From: an uncultured Actinoplanes sp.
GTDB lineage: Bacteria > Actinomycetota > Actinomycetes > Mycobacteriales > Micromonosporaceae
DNA: 6,436 bases
NCBI GenBank assembly: GCA_934667465.1
Contig: CAKUMG010000351.1
Span: 1-6,436 of the forward strand
Direction: 5' to 3'
The position numbers and the translations under genes are program-made. A model generated the notes under the pieces. The model was not told the DNA's origin, ran no database searches, and saw only the letters and a program-made list of their open reading frames with translations. Shown one piece after another: positions 1-5,460 of this stretch. Numbering within the stretch: the stretch's first letter is position 1; every line of letters begins with the position of its first letter.

Positions 1-9
1 GCCACGACG

Positions 10-1296
10 GTGGCGCCGACGGTTCCGCGCGCTGAGACGCGGCCCGCGATGACGAACCCCCCGCCGGACGGCACCGAGGACCGTCCGGCCCTGGCCCGGG
101 CGACGGCCGTCGATGGTGCCAAGTTCGCCGAGGCGTACTGGGGGCGGCAGCCGCTGCTCACCCGCGCCGACGAGCTGGCCGGGCCGGACGGCTTCCGCGA
201 CCTGCTCTCTCCGGAGGCGGTCGACGAGCTGCTCAGCGAGCGCGGGCTGCGTACCCCCTTCCTGCGCGTCGCGAACAAGGGCAAGGTGCTGCCCGCCGGG
301 TCCTTCACCGGCGGGGGCGGTGCGGGCGCGGAGATCGGCGACCAGGTGCAGGACGACAAGGTCATGCAGCTGTACGCGGACGGCGCCACGCTGGTCCTGC
401 AGGGCCTGCACCGGATCTGGCCGCCCCTGATCGACTACGCCCGCCGGCTCGGCGCCGAGCTGGGGCAGCCGCTGCAGGTCAACGCGTACCTCACGCCCGC
501 GGGCAACAAGGGCTTCGCGACCCACTACGACACCCACGACGTGTTCGTGCTGCAGGTCGACGGCACCAAGCGCTGGCGCATCCACCCGCCCGTGCTGCCC
601 GACCCCCTCGAGCGCCAGGCCTGGGGCGGCCGCGCCGACGAGGTGGGCGCGGTCGCGGACGGCGAGCCCGCCCTCGACGTCGTGCTGCACCCCGGCGACG
701 CGCTCTACCTGCCCCGGGGCTGGCTGCACTCGGCGGAGGCGCAGGGCGAGCGCTCGCTGCACCTGACGTTCGGTGTGCGCGCTCTCACCCGATATGCGCT
801 GGTCGAGGAGCTGCTCGGACTCGCGGCGGAGGATCAGCGGCTGCGCGCGACCCTCCCGTACGCGATCGATGTCGCCGACCCCGCCCAGCTCGCCCCCGAG
901 CTGGAACAGACCGTGGAGGCGCTGCGCGACTGGCTGCTCACCGCCGACCCCGCCGCGGTGGCGGGGCGGCTGCGCGAGCGCGCCTGGCGTTCCCGTCGCC
1001 CCGAGCCGGTCAAGCCCCTCGAGCAGCTCGCCTACGCCGAGGGCCTGACCCCGGACGACGCGGTCACGATCCGGCACGGGCTGTTCCACCAGCTGCACGC
1101 GGACGGCCCGGAACATGTCGTGCTCCGGCTCACCGGGCGGACACTGCGGTTCCCGGCGTTCTGCGAACCTGCGCTGCGGGCGGCCCTCGACGGCGCCGCG
1201 CACCGGGTGAGTGATCTTCCCGGGCTCGACGACGAGGACCGGCTGGTCCTGGCGCGCCGTCTGCTGCGCGAGGCCGTCCTGGTGCCGGCTTCCTGA
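10..1296 (+). CDS. JmjC/cupin-domain 2-oxoglutarate- and Fe(II)-dependent protein hydroxylase (ribosomal-oxygenase type)
   Basis: The product is 428 residues long. The N-terminal part holds the WGRQPLL segment (residues 44-50) typical of the bacterial YcfD/RoxA and human NO66/MINA53 family. The cupin core follows: VNAYLTPAG (157-165), the iron-binding HYD (His172, Asp174), and then GTKRWRIHPP (185-194). A second strand, HPGDALYLPRGWLH, supplies the distal iron ligand His240. The full His-Asp-His triad is therefore present and the enzyme is probably active. Residues about 330-428 resemble the C-terminal winged-helix-like region of this family. Characterised members hydroxylate Arg or His in ribosomal proteins using 2-oxoglutarate and O2; the substrate here is unknown. 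The start is uncertain. GTG at 10 gives the longest form, ATG at 49 (residue 14) is a good alternative, and the frame is open to the window edge, so a start upstream is also possible. No convincing ribosome-binding site separates these choices. Confidence 0.85.
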   Translation: MAPTVPRAETRPAMTNPPPDGTEDRPALARATAVDGAKFAEAYWGRQPLLTRADELAGPDGFRDLLSPEAVDELLSERGLRTPFLRVANKGKVLPAGSFTGGGGAGAEIGDQVQDDKVMQLYADGATLVLQGLHRIWPPLIDYARRLGAELGQPLQVNAYLTPAGNKGFATHYDTHDVFVLQVDGTKRWRIHPPVLPDPLERQAWGGRADEVGAVADGEPALDVVLHPGDALYLPRGWLHSAEAQGERSLHLTFGVRALTRYALVEELLGLAAEDQRLRATLPYAIDVADPAQLAPELEQTVEALRDWLLTADPAAVAGRLRERAWRSRRPEPVKPLEQLAYAEGLTPDDAVTIRHGLFHQLHADGPEHVVLRLTGRTLRFPAFCEPALRAALDGAAHRVSDLPGLDDEDRLVLARRLLREAVLVPAS

Positions 1297-1451
1297 CGAT
1301 CAACCGATATATGTACGGGCTCTGTCGTCCGGCGTACCCAGACGGGGCAGGCTGGCTCGGGGGTCGCGACCTCGCCGTCGGGGTTGCGGCCCCCGCCGCG
1401 CGTCCCGGTCCGCCGCTGGTCACCCGACGCTGTCGGGGTCGAGCCAGGAGC
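1297..1451. other. Convergent intergenic gap
   Basis: These 155 bp separate two genes that face each other. I see no credible coding region here. The first 25 bases are unusually AT-rich for this window (ATATATGTA near 1307-1315). The rest is GC-rich and holds two short hairpins, described separately. The only open frames crossing it are antisense extensions of the flanking genes. Confidence 0.6.
1360..1395. terminator. Two small GC hairpins, possible bidirectional terminator
   Basis: Two hairpins can form back to back. The first is at 1360-1373: a 5-bp stem with one G-U pair around a CGCG loop, with the perfect palindrome GGTCGCGACC at its core. The second is at 1379-1395: stem CGGGG/CCCCG with a 7-base loop. 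Neither is followed by a T-run, which is common for actinomycete terminators. The position between two convergent stop codons fits termination for both genes, but the stems are short. Confidence 0.3.
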
Positions 1452-2615
1452 TCAGCCCACGGTCACCCCGTCCGGGTAGAGCTTGCCCAGCAGCGCGAGC
1501 GTGGCGACGTCGCCCAGCCCGGCCGGGTCCACCCGGACCCCGTCCGCGCTGACCAGCCCGTCCGCCCCCAGCACCGCCCACGGGTCCACGAGCACCCCGT
1601 CCCTCGGCCCCCCGCGCCCGTCTCCCGGACCCCCGCGCCGTGCGAACCGGTGCCCCCGCAACGCCTGCCCCAGATCCGTGCTCAGCGTGACGTCGTCCCT
1701 GGTCACCTCGATGTGCGCCGTGCGATGCCCCCCGGTGACGGGCCCCGCGACGATCCGCCCCTCCGGCAGCGGCCCGGCCACCACCCGCGCGCCGGGCAGC
1801 GGGCTCCGCGGCTCGGCGTAGTAGTCCTCGATCGCCGGAACATATGCCGTGGCCTTGGCATCCGCCGCCCCTGCCCGCCACGTGAGCAGGTACCGCGGCG
1901 CGTCCACCGGCGACGACCCCACCACTGCCGGCAGGACGGTGCCGCCGGGGTGATCGAAGCCGTACTCACCCGGGACGGCCGGATCGTTGCCGCCGGTGAT
2001 CACCTGACGCGCGTACCGGACCAGCGACTCGTGCCGGACCTGGCGGATCAACGCCTCGGCCAGGAACCGCTCCCGCGCCTCCTCCAGATGCCGCAACCCC
2101 CGCGGCGTCACCGACAGCGGCACCTCGCGCCAGTTCGTGAACGGCAGCAGGGCGTCACGCAGCAGCACGATCTGGTGCAACCACTCGTTGTACATCTGCA
2201 TCGGCACGGCCCCGCCCCGCACCCCGAGCAGCAGATCGGCCGCCTCGTGGGTGAGCAGATGCCCGTCGCACCGGCTGCGCACCACGAGCGGCCCCGCCGG
2301 GAACGCCGTCCGCCGGTCGAGCGCCGCGACGGCCCAGCCGGCGAGCTCCTCCCCGATCACGCGCGCCTGCCCGGCCAGCTCCCGGGTGACCCGCGGGGCT
2401 TCCGGCGTCCCGTTCAGCGGCAACGCCGTCTCGCGCGTGCCGAGCGCCAGCGTGGCGCGGATCTGGTCGGCCAGCACCGCGCGGTCCACCTCACGCAGCG
2501 CATCGAGGGTGCCGTGCAGCAGCGGCTCCGTACCCGCGAAGAACTCACGGGCGGTCAGGCTGCCGTGCTCGGCGAACGTGTTCCACCGATCGCCTCCGAG
2601 CTGCTTCTCCGACAT
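1452..2615 (-). CDS. Conserved-looking protein of unknown function, 387 aa
   Basis: I do not recognise this protein. It is 387 residues, soluble, with no signal peptide or membrane segment. The N-terminal two thirds look largely helical: residues 36-60, 77-100, and a long charged stretch 170-205. The central segment GAVPMQMYNEWLHQIVLLRDALLPF (about 135-159) is the most family-like part. From about 225 onward it becomes richer in Val/Gly/Pro and probably beta-strand. A Gly/Arg/Asp linker at 327-340 precedes a last small domain ending in YPDGVTVG. I see no catalytic motif. The ATG at 2615 is preceded by a purine-rich AAAGGGGG six bases away, which supports this start. The gene lies 130 bp downstream of a TetR repressor on the same strand and has its own upstream sequence, which contains a 14-bp element shared with the repressor promoter. 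It is therefore a likely repressor target (inference). Confidence 0.8.
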   Translation of the reverse strand: MSEKQLGGDRWNTFAEHGSLTAREFFAGTEPLLHGTLDALREVDRAVLADQIRATLALGTRETALPLNGTPEAPRVTRELAGQARVIGEELAGWAVAALDRRTAFPAGPLVVRSRCDGHLLTHEAADLLLGVRGGAVPMQMYNEWLHQIVLLRDALLPFTNWREVPLSVTPRGLRHLEEARERFLAEALIRQVRHESLVRYARQVITGGNDPAVPGEYGFDHPGGTVLPAVVGSSPVDAPRYLLTWRAGAADAKATAYVPAIEDYYAEPRSPLPGARVVAGPLPEGRIVAGPVTGGHRTAHIEVTRDDVTLSTDLGQALRGHRFARRGGPGDGRGGPRDGVLVDPWAVLGADGLVSADGVRVDPAGLGDVATLALLGKLYPDGVTVG

Positions 2616-2658
2616 GCGGGGCCCCCTTTCCGTAACGTGCGATCCAGAATTTGAGCAA
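2616..2658 (-). promoter_or_regulatory. Candidate promoter and ribosome-binding site of the 387-aa gene
   Basis: On the minus strand a TTGCTC (2658-2653) and a TACGGA (2634-2629) are separated by 18 bases and could be a weak -35/-10 pair. The shared 14-bp element at 2634-2647 falls inside that spacer, a usual place for a repressor site. The ribosome-binding site AAAGGGGG (2629-2622) is six bases before the ATG. It runs into GGGGCCCC, a palindrome that could partly mask it. The -10 lacks the final T of TANNNT, and it would leave only a very short leader before the ATG, so the exact promoter is uncertain. Confidence 0.35.
2634..2647 (-). promoter_or_regulatory. Copy 1 of a repeated 14-bp operator-like element
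   Basis: Read on the minus strand this is CTGGATCGCACGTT, identical over 14 bases to 3343-3356 on the plus strand. A further GAAAG three bases beyond the element is also shared between the two sites. It sits 18 bases before the ATG of the 387-aa gene. The element is not a clear palindrome, which is atypical for a TetR operator, so a different DNA-binding protein or a shared promoter element remains possible. Confidence 0.5.
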
Positions 2659-2660
2659 GC

Positions 2661-2760
2661 CAGTCGAGCCGAACTCCGAGCCGGACAGGGCCTCGGCCGG
2701 CGGGTCAGTCGAGAACGGTGCCGGACGGAGCCTCGGCCGGCGGGGTCAGTCGAGAACGGT
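2661..2760. repeat. Tandem duplication of about 40 bp, including the 3' end of the tetR-type gene
   Basis: Units 2680-2719 (40 bp) and 2720-2760 (41 bp) are nearly identical. They differ by two substitutions (ACAGGG against ACGGAG) and one inserted G. The repeat contains the last codons and TGA stop of the repressor gene (stop at 2746-2748), so unit 1 is a non-coding copy of the repressor's 3' end. A degraded partial third copy starts at CAGTCGAG, 2661-2668. On the minus strand each unit can form an imperfect hairpin with GCCGG/CCGGC arms, so the array may act as a tandem terminator or attenuator between the repressor and the gene downstream (inference). Confidence 0.75.
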
Positions 2761-3324
2761 CAGGGCGAGGTCGACGAGCGGCTCGGCCGCACGCGCGTCG
2801 GGCACGACCTTCGCCGTCACGAGCAGCCCGTTGAGAAAGGTCACGAGAAAACCCGCAACGGTGTACGCATCTCGCGAGCCCGAGATCTCCCCGCGCTCCG
2901 CCGCCGCGCGCAGCACCGCGGCGAGCGCATCCTGATTGGCAGCGAGCGCATCCCGTACGGTCGATCGGGTGCCGGCGTCCGCGGGCAGGCGCTCCGCGGC
3001 GGCATTGACGAACAGGCACCCCCGCCCGCCCTCCGCCACGGCGATCCGCACGCGCTCCAGCAGCATCTCCCGGATCGCGGACCGCACATCCCCACCGCGC
3101 TCCAGGTCACGCAGCGCATCCGCACCCCGCGACCCCCGGTAGTGCTCGAGCGCCGCCCGGTAAAGCCCCTCCTTGCTCCCGAACGCGGCATAGATCGACC
3201 CCTGCCCGAGCCCGAGGTGGCCGGTCAGGTCGCGCATCGAGGTCGCCTCGAACCCCTTGACCCAGAACAGCTCCATCGCCCGCCGCACGGTCTCTTCGGT
3301 GTCGAACTCCCGGACCCTCGCCAT
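2746..3324 (-). CDS. TetR/AcrR-family transcriptional repressor
   Basis: The protein is 192 residues, the normal TetR length. The N-terminal DNA-binding domain covers residues 9-55. Its helix-turn-helix, SMRDLTGHLGLGQGSIYAAF, is followed by the family-typical GSKEGLY. The C-terminal ligand/dimer domain contains GGRGCLFVNAAAE (99-111). This GCL(x)VN pattern belongs to the subgroup that includes NemR-like regulators, in which a cysteine near this position senses electrophiles; here it is Cys103. That the protein is redox- or electrophile-responsive is inference only. The ATG at 3324 has no Shine-Dalgarno but lies six bases after a -10 hexamer, fitting a leaderless mRNA. The gene is divergent from a DksA-like gene and upstream of the 387-aa gene; a 14-bp element common to both upstream regions suggests autoregulation and control of neighbours. 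The 3' end is tandemly duplicated just downstream. Confidence 0.92.
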   Translation of the reverse strand: MARVREFDTEETVRRAMELFWVKGFEATSMRDLTGHLGLGQGSIYAAFGSKEGLYRAALEHYRGSRGADALRDLERGGDVRSAIREMLLERVRIAVAEGGRGCLFVNAAAERLPADAGTRSTVRDALAANQDALAAVLRAAAERGEISGSRDAYTVAGFLVTFLNGLLVTAKVVPDARAAEPLVDLALTVLD

Positions 3325-3330
3325 GCCACG

Positions 3331-3359
3331 ACCGTAACCTAACTGGATCGCACGTTCAA
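3331..3359 (-). promoter_or_regulatory. Leaderless promoter of the tetR-type gene
   Basis: On the minus strand TTGAAC (3359-3354) is followed after exactly 17 bases by TACGGT (3336-3331). The ATG at 3324 then follows six bases later. This matches the actinobacterial vegetative consensus (TTGAC/TANNNT) and the known spacing of leaderless transcripts, in which transcription starts at the A of the start codon. The absence of any Shine-Dalgarno before the ATG agrees. The operator-like element lies across the spacer and -35. Confidence 0.6.
3343..3356 (+). promoter_or_regulatory. Copy 2 of the 14-bp operator-like element, in the divergent promoter
   Basis: The sequence CTGGATCGCACGTT is identical to the reverse complement of 2634-2647. 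It lies between the two facing -10 hexamers (3331-3336 and 3366-3371), so a bound protein would block both promoters at once. In this copy AAC and GTT flank the core at 3341-3356, giving a weak dyad, but the first arm is not kept in the other copy. Confidence 0.5.
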
Positions 3360-3371
3360 GAAAGCTACGCT
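3343..3371 (+). promoter_or_regulatory. Leaderless promoter of the DksA-like gene
   Basis: TACGCT (3366-3371) fits the TANNNT -10 and is six bases before the ATG at 3378. Seventeen bases upstream of it is CTGGAT (3343-3348), a weak -35 that overlaps the repeated element. No Shine-Dalgarno lies close to the ATG; the nearest purine run, AAGAAAG, is 13 bases away. A leaderless mRNA is the simplest reading. The arrangement mirrors that of the divergent repressor gene. Confidence 0.55.
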
Positions 3372-3377
3372 GAACCC

Positions 3378-3704
3378 ATGGTCCGAGACGAACTGCTGGC
3401 CCTCCGAGAAACCGCCGAATCCGAGGCGGCCGACCTCGACCGCGACCTGAAGGCCCTGTTCGCAGCGTCCCGCGACTCCAACGCCGACGACGAACACGAC
3501 CCCGAAGGCGCCACCGTCGGCTACGAACGCGCCCAACTGACCGCCCTCCTGACCGCCGCCCGCCGCCGCATCACCGAGGTCGACGACGCCCTGTCCCGCC
3601 TAGCCGCCGGCACCTACGGCACCTGCGAACGCTGCGGCACCCCCATCGGCGCCGAACGCCTCGCGATCCGCCCCTTCGCCCGCCACTGCATCACCTGCGC
3701 CTGA
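3378..3704 (+). CDS. DksA/TraR-type C4 zinc-finger protein
   Basis: The protein is 108 residues. The N-terminal region (about 1-75) is predicted to be a helical hairpin. Its acidic turn DDEHDPEG (37-44) corresponds in place to the coiled-coil tip with which DksA reaches into the RNA polymerase secondary channel. The C-terminal zinc finger is Cys83-x2-Cys86-x17-Cys104-x2-Cys107, with the family sequence TYGTCERCGTPIGAERL. DksA-family proteins modulate RNA polymerase, often with ppGpp. Actinobacterial relatives of this size are common, and their roles are less well defined. The gene is preceded by a leaderless promoter and shares its control region with the divergent TetR repressor, so its expression may respond to the same signal (inference). 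Confidence 0.9.
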   Translation: MVRDELLALRETAESEAADLDRDLKALFAASRDSNADDEHDPEGATVGYERAQLTALLTAARRRITEVDDALSRLAAGTYGTCERCGTPIGAERLAIRPFARHCITCA

Positions 3705-3720
3705 CCCCCGCGCCGCTGGA

Positions 3721-3984
3721 TCAGGGCTGCCCGTCCGGGTAGACGATCGCGTGCATCCGTTGCAGCACGTCGATCTGGGCCGGATTGAGCAGCTCCGCCA
3801 CCGCATGCAGCAGCACCGGCTGCGTCCGCGGATCACCACCCGCCCGGATCCCCTCCGCCGCCTCGCTCAGCACCGGATGGGCGGCCAGATCGCGCCCGAC
3901 CTCGACGGCGTAGCGCTCGGCCAGATCCTGCCGGGTCGCCTCGTCCGCCTCCTCGGTCAGCGCATCGAGCTCCGAGGGACGCAT
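3721..3984 (-). CDS. Small hypothetical protein, 87 aa
   Basis: I do not recognise this protein. From the ATG at 3984 it is 87 residues, acidic and Ala/Leu-rich. It is probably three or four helices, with charged residues at 5-30 and a C-terminal NPAQIDVLQRMHAIVYPDGQP stretch. Its codon pattern is that of a real gene, and it ends 16 bp from the convergent DksA-like gene. The reading frame extends to 4242, but the extra N-terminal residues are Ser/Thr/Ala/Pro-rich and antisense to the Rossmann fold of the next gene, so the longer form is rejected. An in-frame ATG at 3999 is a possible alternative. No ribosome-binding site is evident. Its start overlaps that of the divergent oxidoreductase gene. 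Confidence 0.6.
   Translation of the reverse strand: MRPSELDALTEEADEATRQDLAERYAVEVGRDLAAHPVLSEAAEGIRAGGDPRTQPVLLHAVAELLNPAQIDVLQRMHAIVYPDGQP
3974..3979 (+). promoter_or_regulatory. Ribosome-binding site of the F420-reductase-like gene
   Basis: GAGGGA lies just upstream of the ATG at 3983, with GAGG five bases away. It supports that start over the internal ATG at 3998. The site lies inside the first codons of the oppositely oriented 87-aa gene. Confidence 0.5.
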
Positions 3985-4720
3985 GACCACGCTCGGCATG
4001 ATCGGAAGCGGCGCGATCGGCACCGCTGTGGCGCGCCTGGCGGTCGCCGCGGGGATCGGCGTCGTCCTGAGCAACTCGCGCGGCCCGCTGAGCCTGGCGG
4101 GGGTGGCGGCGGAGCTCGGCGTGCGGGCCGGCACGGTCGCCGAGGCGGTGGCCGCGGGTGACTTCGTGCTGCTGGCCGTCCCGCTGCGGGCCGTCACCTC
4201 GCTGCCTCGGGATCCCCTGGACGGCACGATCGTGCTGGACACCTCGAACTACTACCCGGGCCGCGACGGCGCGATCGCCGAGCTGGACAGCGACGAGCTG
4301 ACCACCAGTGAGTACGTGCAGCGGCACCTCCCCGGGGCGCGGATCGTCAAGGCCTTCGCCAACGTCAGCGCGCTGCACCTGGTGGCGCAGGCCCGCCCGC
4401 ACGGCGCACCGGACCGCAGCGGGCTCGCCATCGCCGGCGACGACCCGGAAGCCGTCGAGGCCGTCGCCGGGCTCGTCGACCGGCTGGGCTTCGACCCGGT
4501 GAACATCGGCGGCCTGGCCGGCAGCTGGCGGATCGAGCCGGACACGACAGCCTCGGCGTCGGCCTACTTCACCGAGCCGTTCCCCATGGGCGTGAGCATG
4601 GCGGAGAAGCTGGCCTTCCTCACCGCCACGCCCGCCGCCCCGCTGCCCGCCGCCGAGCTCCGCAGCCTGGTCGCCGGGGCCGTCCGCGTCCCGGCCGGCG
4701 GCGAGTGGCCCACCGACTGA
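3983..4720 (+). CDS. NAD(P)-binding, F420-dependent-NADP-reductase-like oxidoreductase
   Basis: The product is 245 residues and cytoplasmic. It begins directly with a Rossmann strand and dinucleotide loop, GMIGSGAIG (5-13), so the ATG at 3983 is well supported. SNSRGP (30-35) sits where NADP-preferring members place Ser/Arg to hold the 2'-phosphate. LLAVPLRAV (63-71) and IVLDTSNYYPGRDG (83-96) are hallmarks of the F420-dependent NADP reductase-like family (PF03807), as is KAFANVSALHL (about 122-132). Archetypes exchange hydride between NADPH and coenzyme F420. Many actinobacterial relatives are only predicted, and whether this one uses F420, a flavin or another substrate cannot be told. No F420 biosynthesis gene is in the window. 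It shares its start region with the divergent 87-aa gene. The next gene on the same strand starts about 35-45 bp downstream. Confidence 0.85.
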   Translation: MTTLGMIGSGAIGTAVARLAVAAGIGVVLSNSRGPLSLAGVAAELGVRAGTVAEAVAAGDFVLLAVPLRAVTSLPRDPLDGTIVLDTSNYYPGRDGAIAELDSDELTTSEYVQRHLPGARIVKAFANVSALHLVAQARPHGAPDRSGLAIAGDDPEAVEAVAGLVDRLGFDPVNIGGLAGSWRIEPDTTASASAYFTEPFPMGVSMAEKLAFLTATPAAPLPAAELRSLVAGAVRVPAGGEWPTD

Positions 4721-4754
4721 CGGACGCGGCATTGCCATTGATCGTCATGGGTGC

Positions 4755-5453
4755 TTGGCTGAAGCTGTGGCTTACAGGTATGCCAGCAACTGGCCGGTGA
4801 TGCTTCTTCTCGGCGTGGGGGCGCTCTGCTCCTTCGGGCAGGACGCGACCCGGTACTTCTTCCAGCCGCGCGTCACCGCGGAGGTGTCCTACTGCAGCGC
4901 GCGGCTGTGCGATGTGGACTACGGCGGCAGCACCTCGGTCTCCGTGGCGGGCGGCCCGGAGGCGGGGCTGGCCACGGGGCAGGCCATCCGGGTGTACGAG
5001 ATCGACGACGACCATGTACGGCTTGCCGACGCCGGGCCGCCGTGGACGGTGTGGCTGTTCGGCGTGCTGGCGCTGGTCTATCTCGTCGCGGTCGCCGTCC
5101 GGATCGCCCAGGCGACGGCCACCCGGCGGGCGGCCCTGGCGCGGGGCGAGGATCCGCGGGTCGTGGGCGAGTTCGGCGTCGTCGCGTGGTGGGTGGGGCC
5201 GCCCCTGATCGTGCTCGGCGGGCTGCTCGCGTTCGGGGAGCACAGCCGCGCAGCCGGGTGGGTCGTCATCGTGACCGGGCTGATCACCGTCGTCGGGTTC
5301 TCCACGCTCTGGGTCATGGCCAACCGCGCCCGCGCGGCCACCCCGCAGCAGGACCTGGCCGCATCGCAGCAGGACCCGGCGGGCCCGCAACAGAGCCCGG
5401 CCGCACCGCAGCAGGGCCCGGCGGGCCCGCGGCAGGGCCCGGCGGGCTCGTAA
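4755..5453 (+). CDS. Four-helix membrane protein with Gln/Pro repeat tail
   Basis: The product is 232 residues. Hydrophobic segments lie at about 13-29, 99-117, 142-160 and 168-188. The Arg-rich loop 116-130 and the Arg residues after helix 4 place the N- and C-termini in the cytoplasm. This leaves an outside domain at 30-97 that contains Cys47 and Cys52, a possible disulfide. That domain, with a GLATGQAIRVYE (71-82) strand before helix 2, vaguely resembles DUF3592-type proteins; I would not assign a family on this. The tail from 197 is five heptads, described separately. The start is uncertain: TTG at 4755 gives the longest form, GTG at 4767 is equally plausible, and neither has a clear ribosome-binding site. 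ATG at 4800 would cut into helix 1. The stop is TAA, unusual in this GC-rich DNA. The NTPase gene follows after seven bases and is probably co-transcribed. Confidence 0.75.
   Translation: MAEAVAYRYASNWPVMLLLGVGALCSFGQDATRYFFQPRVTAEVSYCSARLCDVDYGGSTSVSVAGGPEAGLATGQAIRVYEIDDDHVRLADAGPPWTVWLFGVLALVYLVAVAVRIAQATATRRAALARGEDPRVVGEFGVVAWWVGPPLIVLGGLLAFGEHSRAAGWVVIVTGLITVVGFSTLWVMANRARAATPQQDLAASQQDPAGPQQSPAAPQQGPAGPRQGPAGS
5343..5447 (+). repeat. Five 21-bp coding repeats (Pro/Gln heptads)
   Basis: Five consecutive 7-codon units encode PQQDLAA, SQQDPAG, PQQSPAA, PQQGPAG and PRQGPAG at the extreme C-terminus of the membrane protein, followed by Ser-stop. The DNA consensus is close to CCGCAGCAGGGCCCGGCGGGC. 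The units have drifted mostly at codon positions 4 and 7, consistent with slippage followed by divergence. The tail is probably disordered and cytoplasmic. Copy number may vary between strains. Confidence 0.85.
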
Positions 5454-5460
5454 CCCCCGG

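Noticed and set aside
1311..2654. A 447-codon open frame on the plus strand, opposite the 387-aa gene
   Set aside because: It is Pro/Arg/His-rich with no recognisable domain, which is typical of the antisense frame of a GC-rich gene. The minus-strand frame has a good start, ribosome-binding site and protein-like composition.
2137..3342. A 401-codon plus-strand frame crossing the repressor gene
   Set aside because: It runs antisense through two minus-strand genes and the repeat region, and its composition is Arg/Ser/Pro-rich. The TetR protein on the other strand is unambiguous.
1467..3743. A 14-base match CCCGTCCGGGTAGA at 1467-1480 and 3730-3743
   Set aside because: Both copies encode the same Tyr-Pro-Asp-Gly near the C-termini of two proteins, using the preferred codons of this genome. 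The flanks do not match, so coincidence of peptide and codon choice explains it.
4684..4729. Inverted repeat CCGCGTCC / GGACGCGG around the end of the oxidoreductase gene
   Set aside because: The arms are only 8 bp with a 30-base loop, one arm lies inside the coding region, and there is no T-run. In DNA this GC-rich such pairs are expected by chance, so I do not call a terminator.
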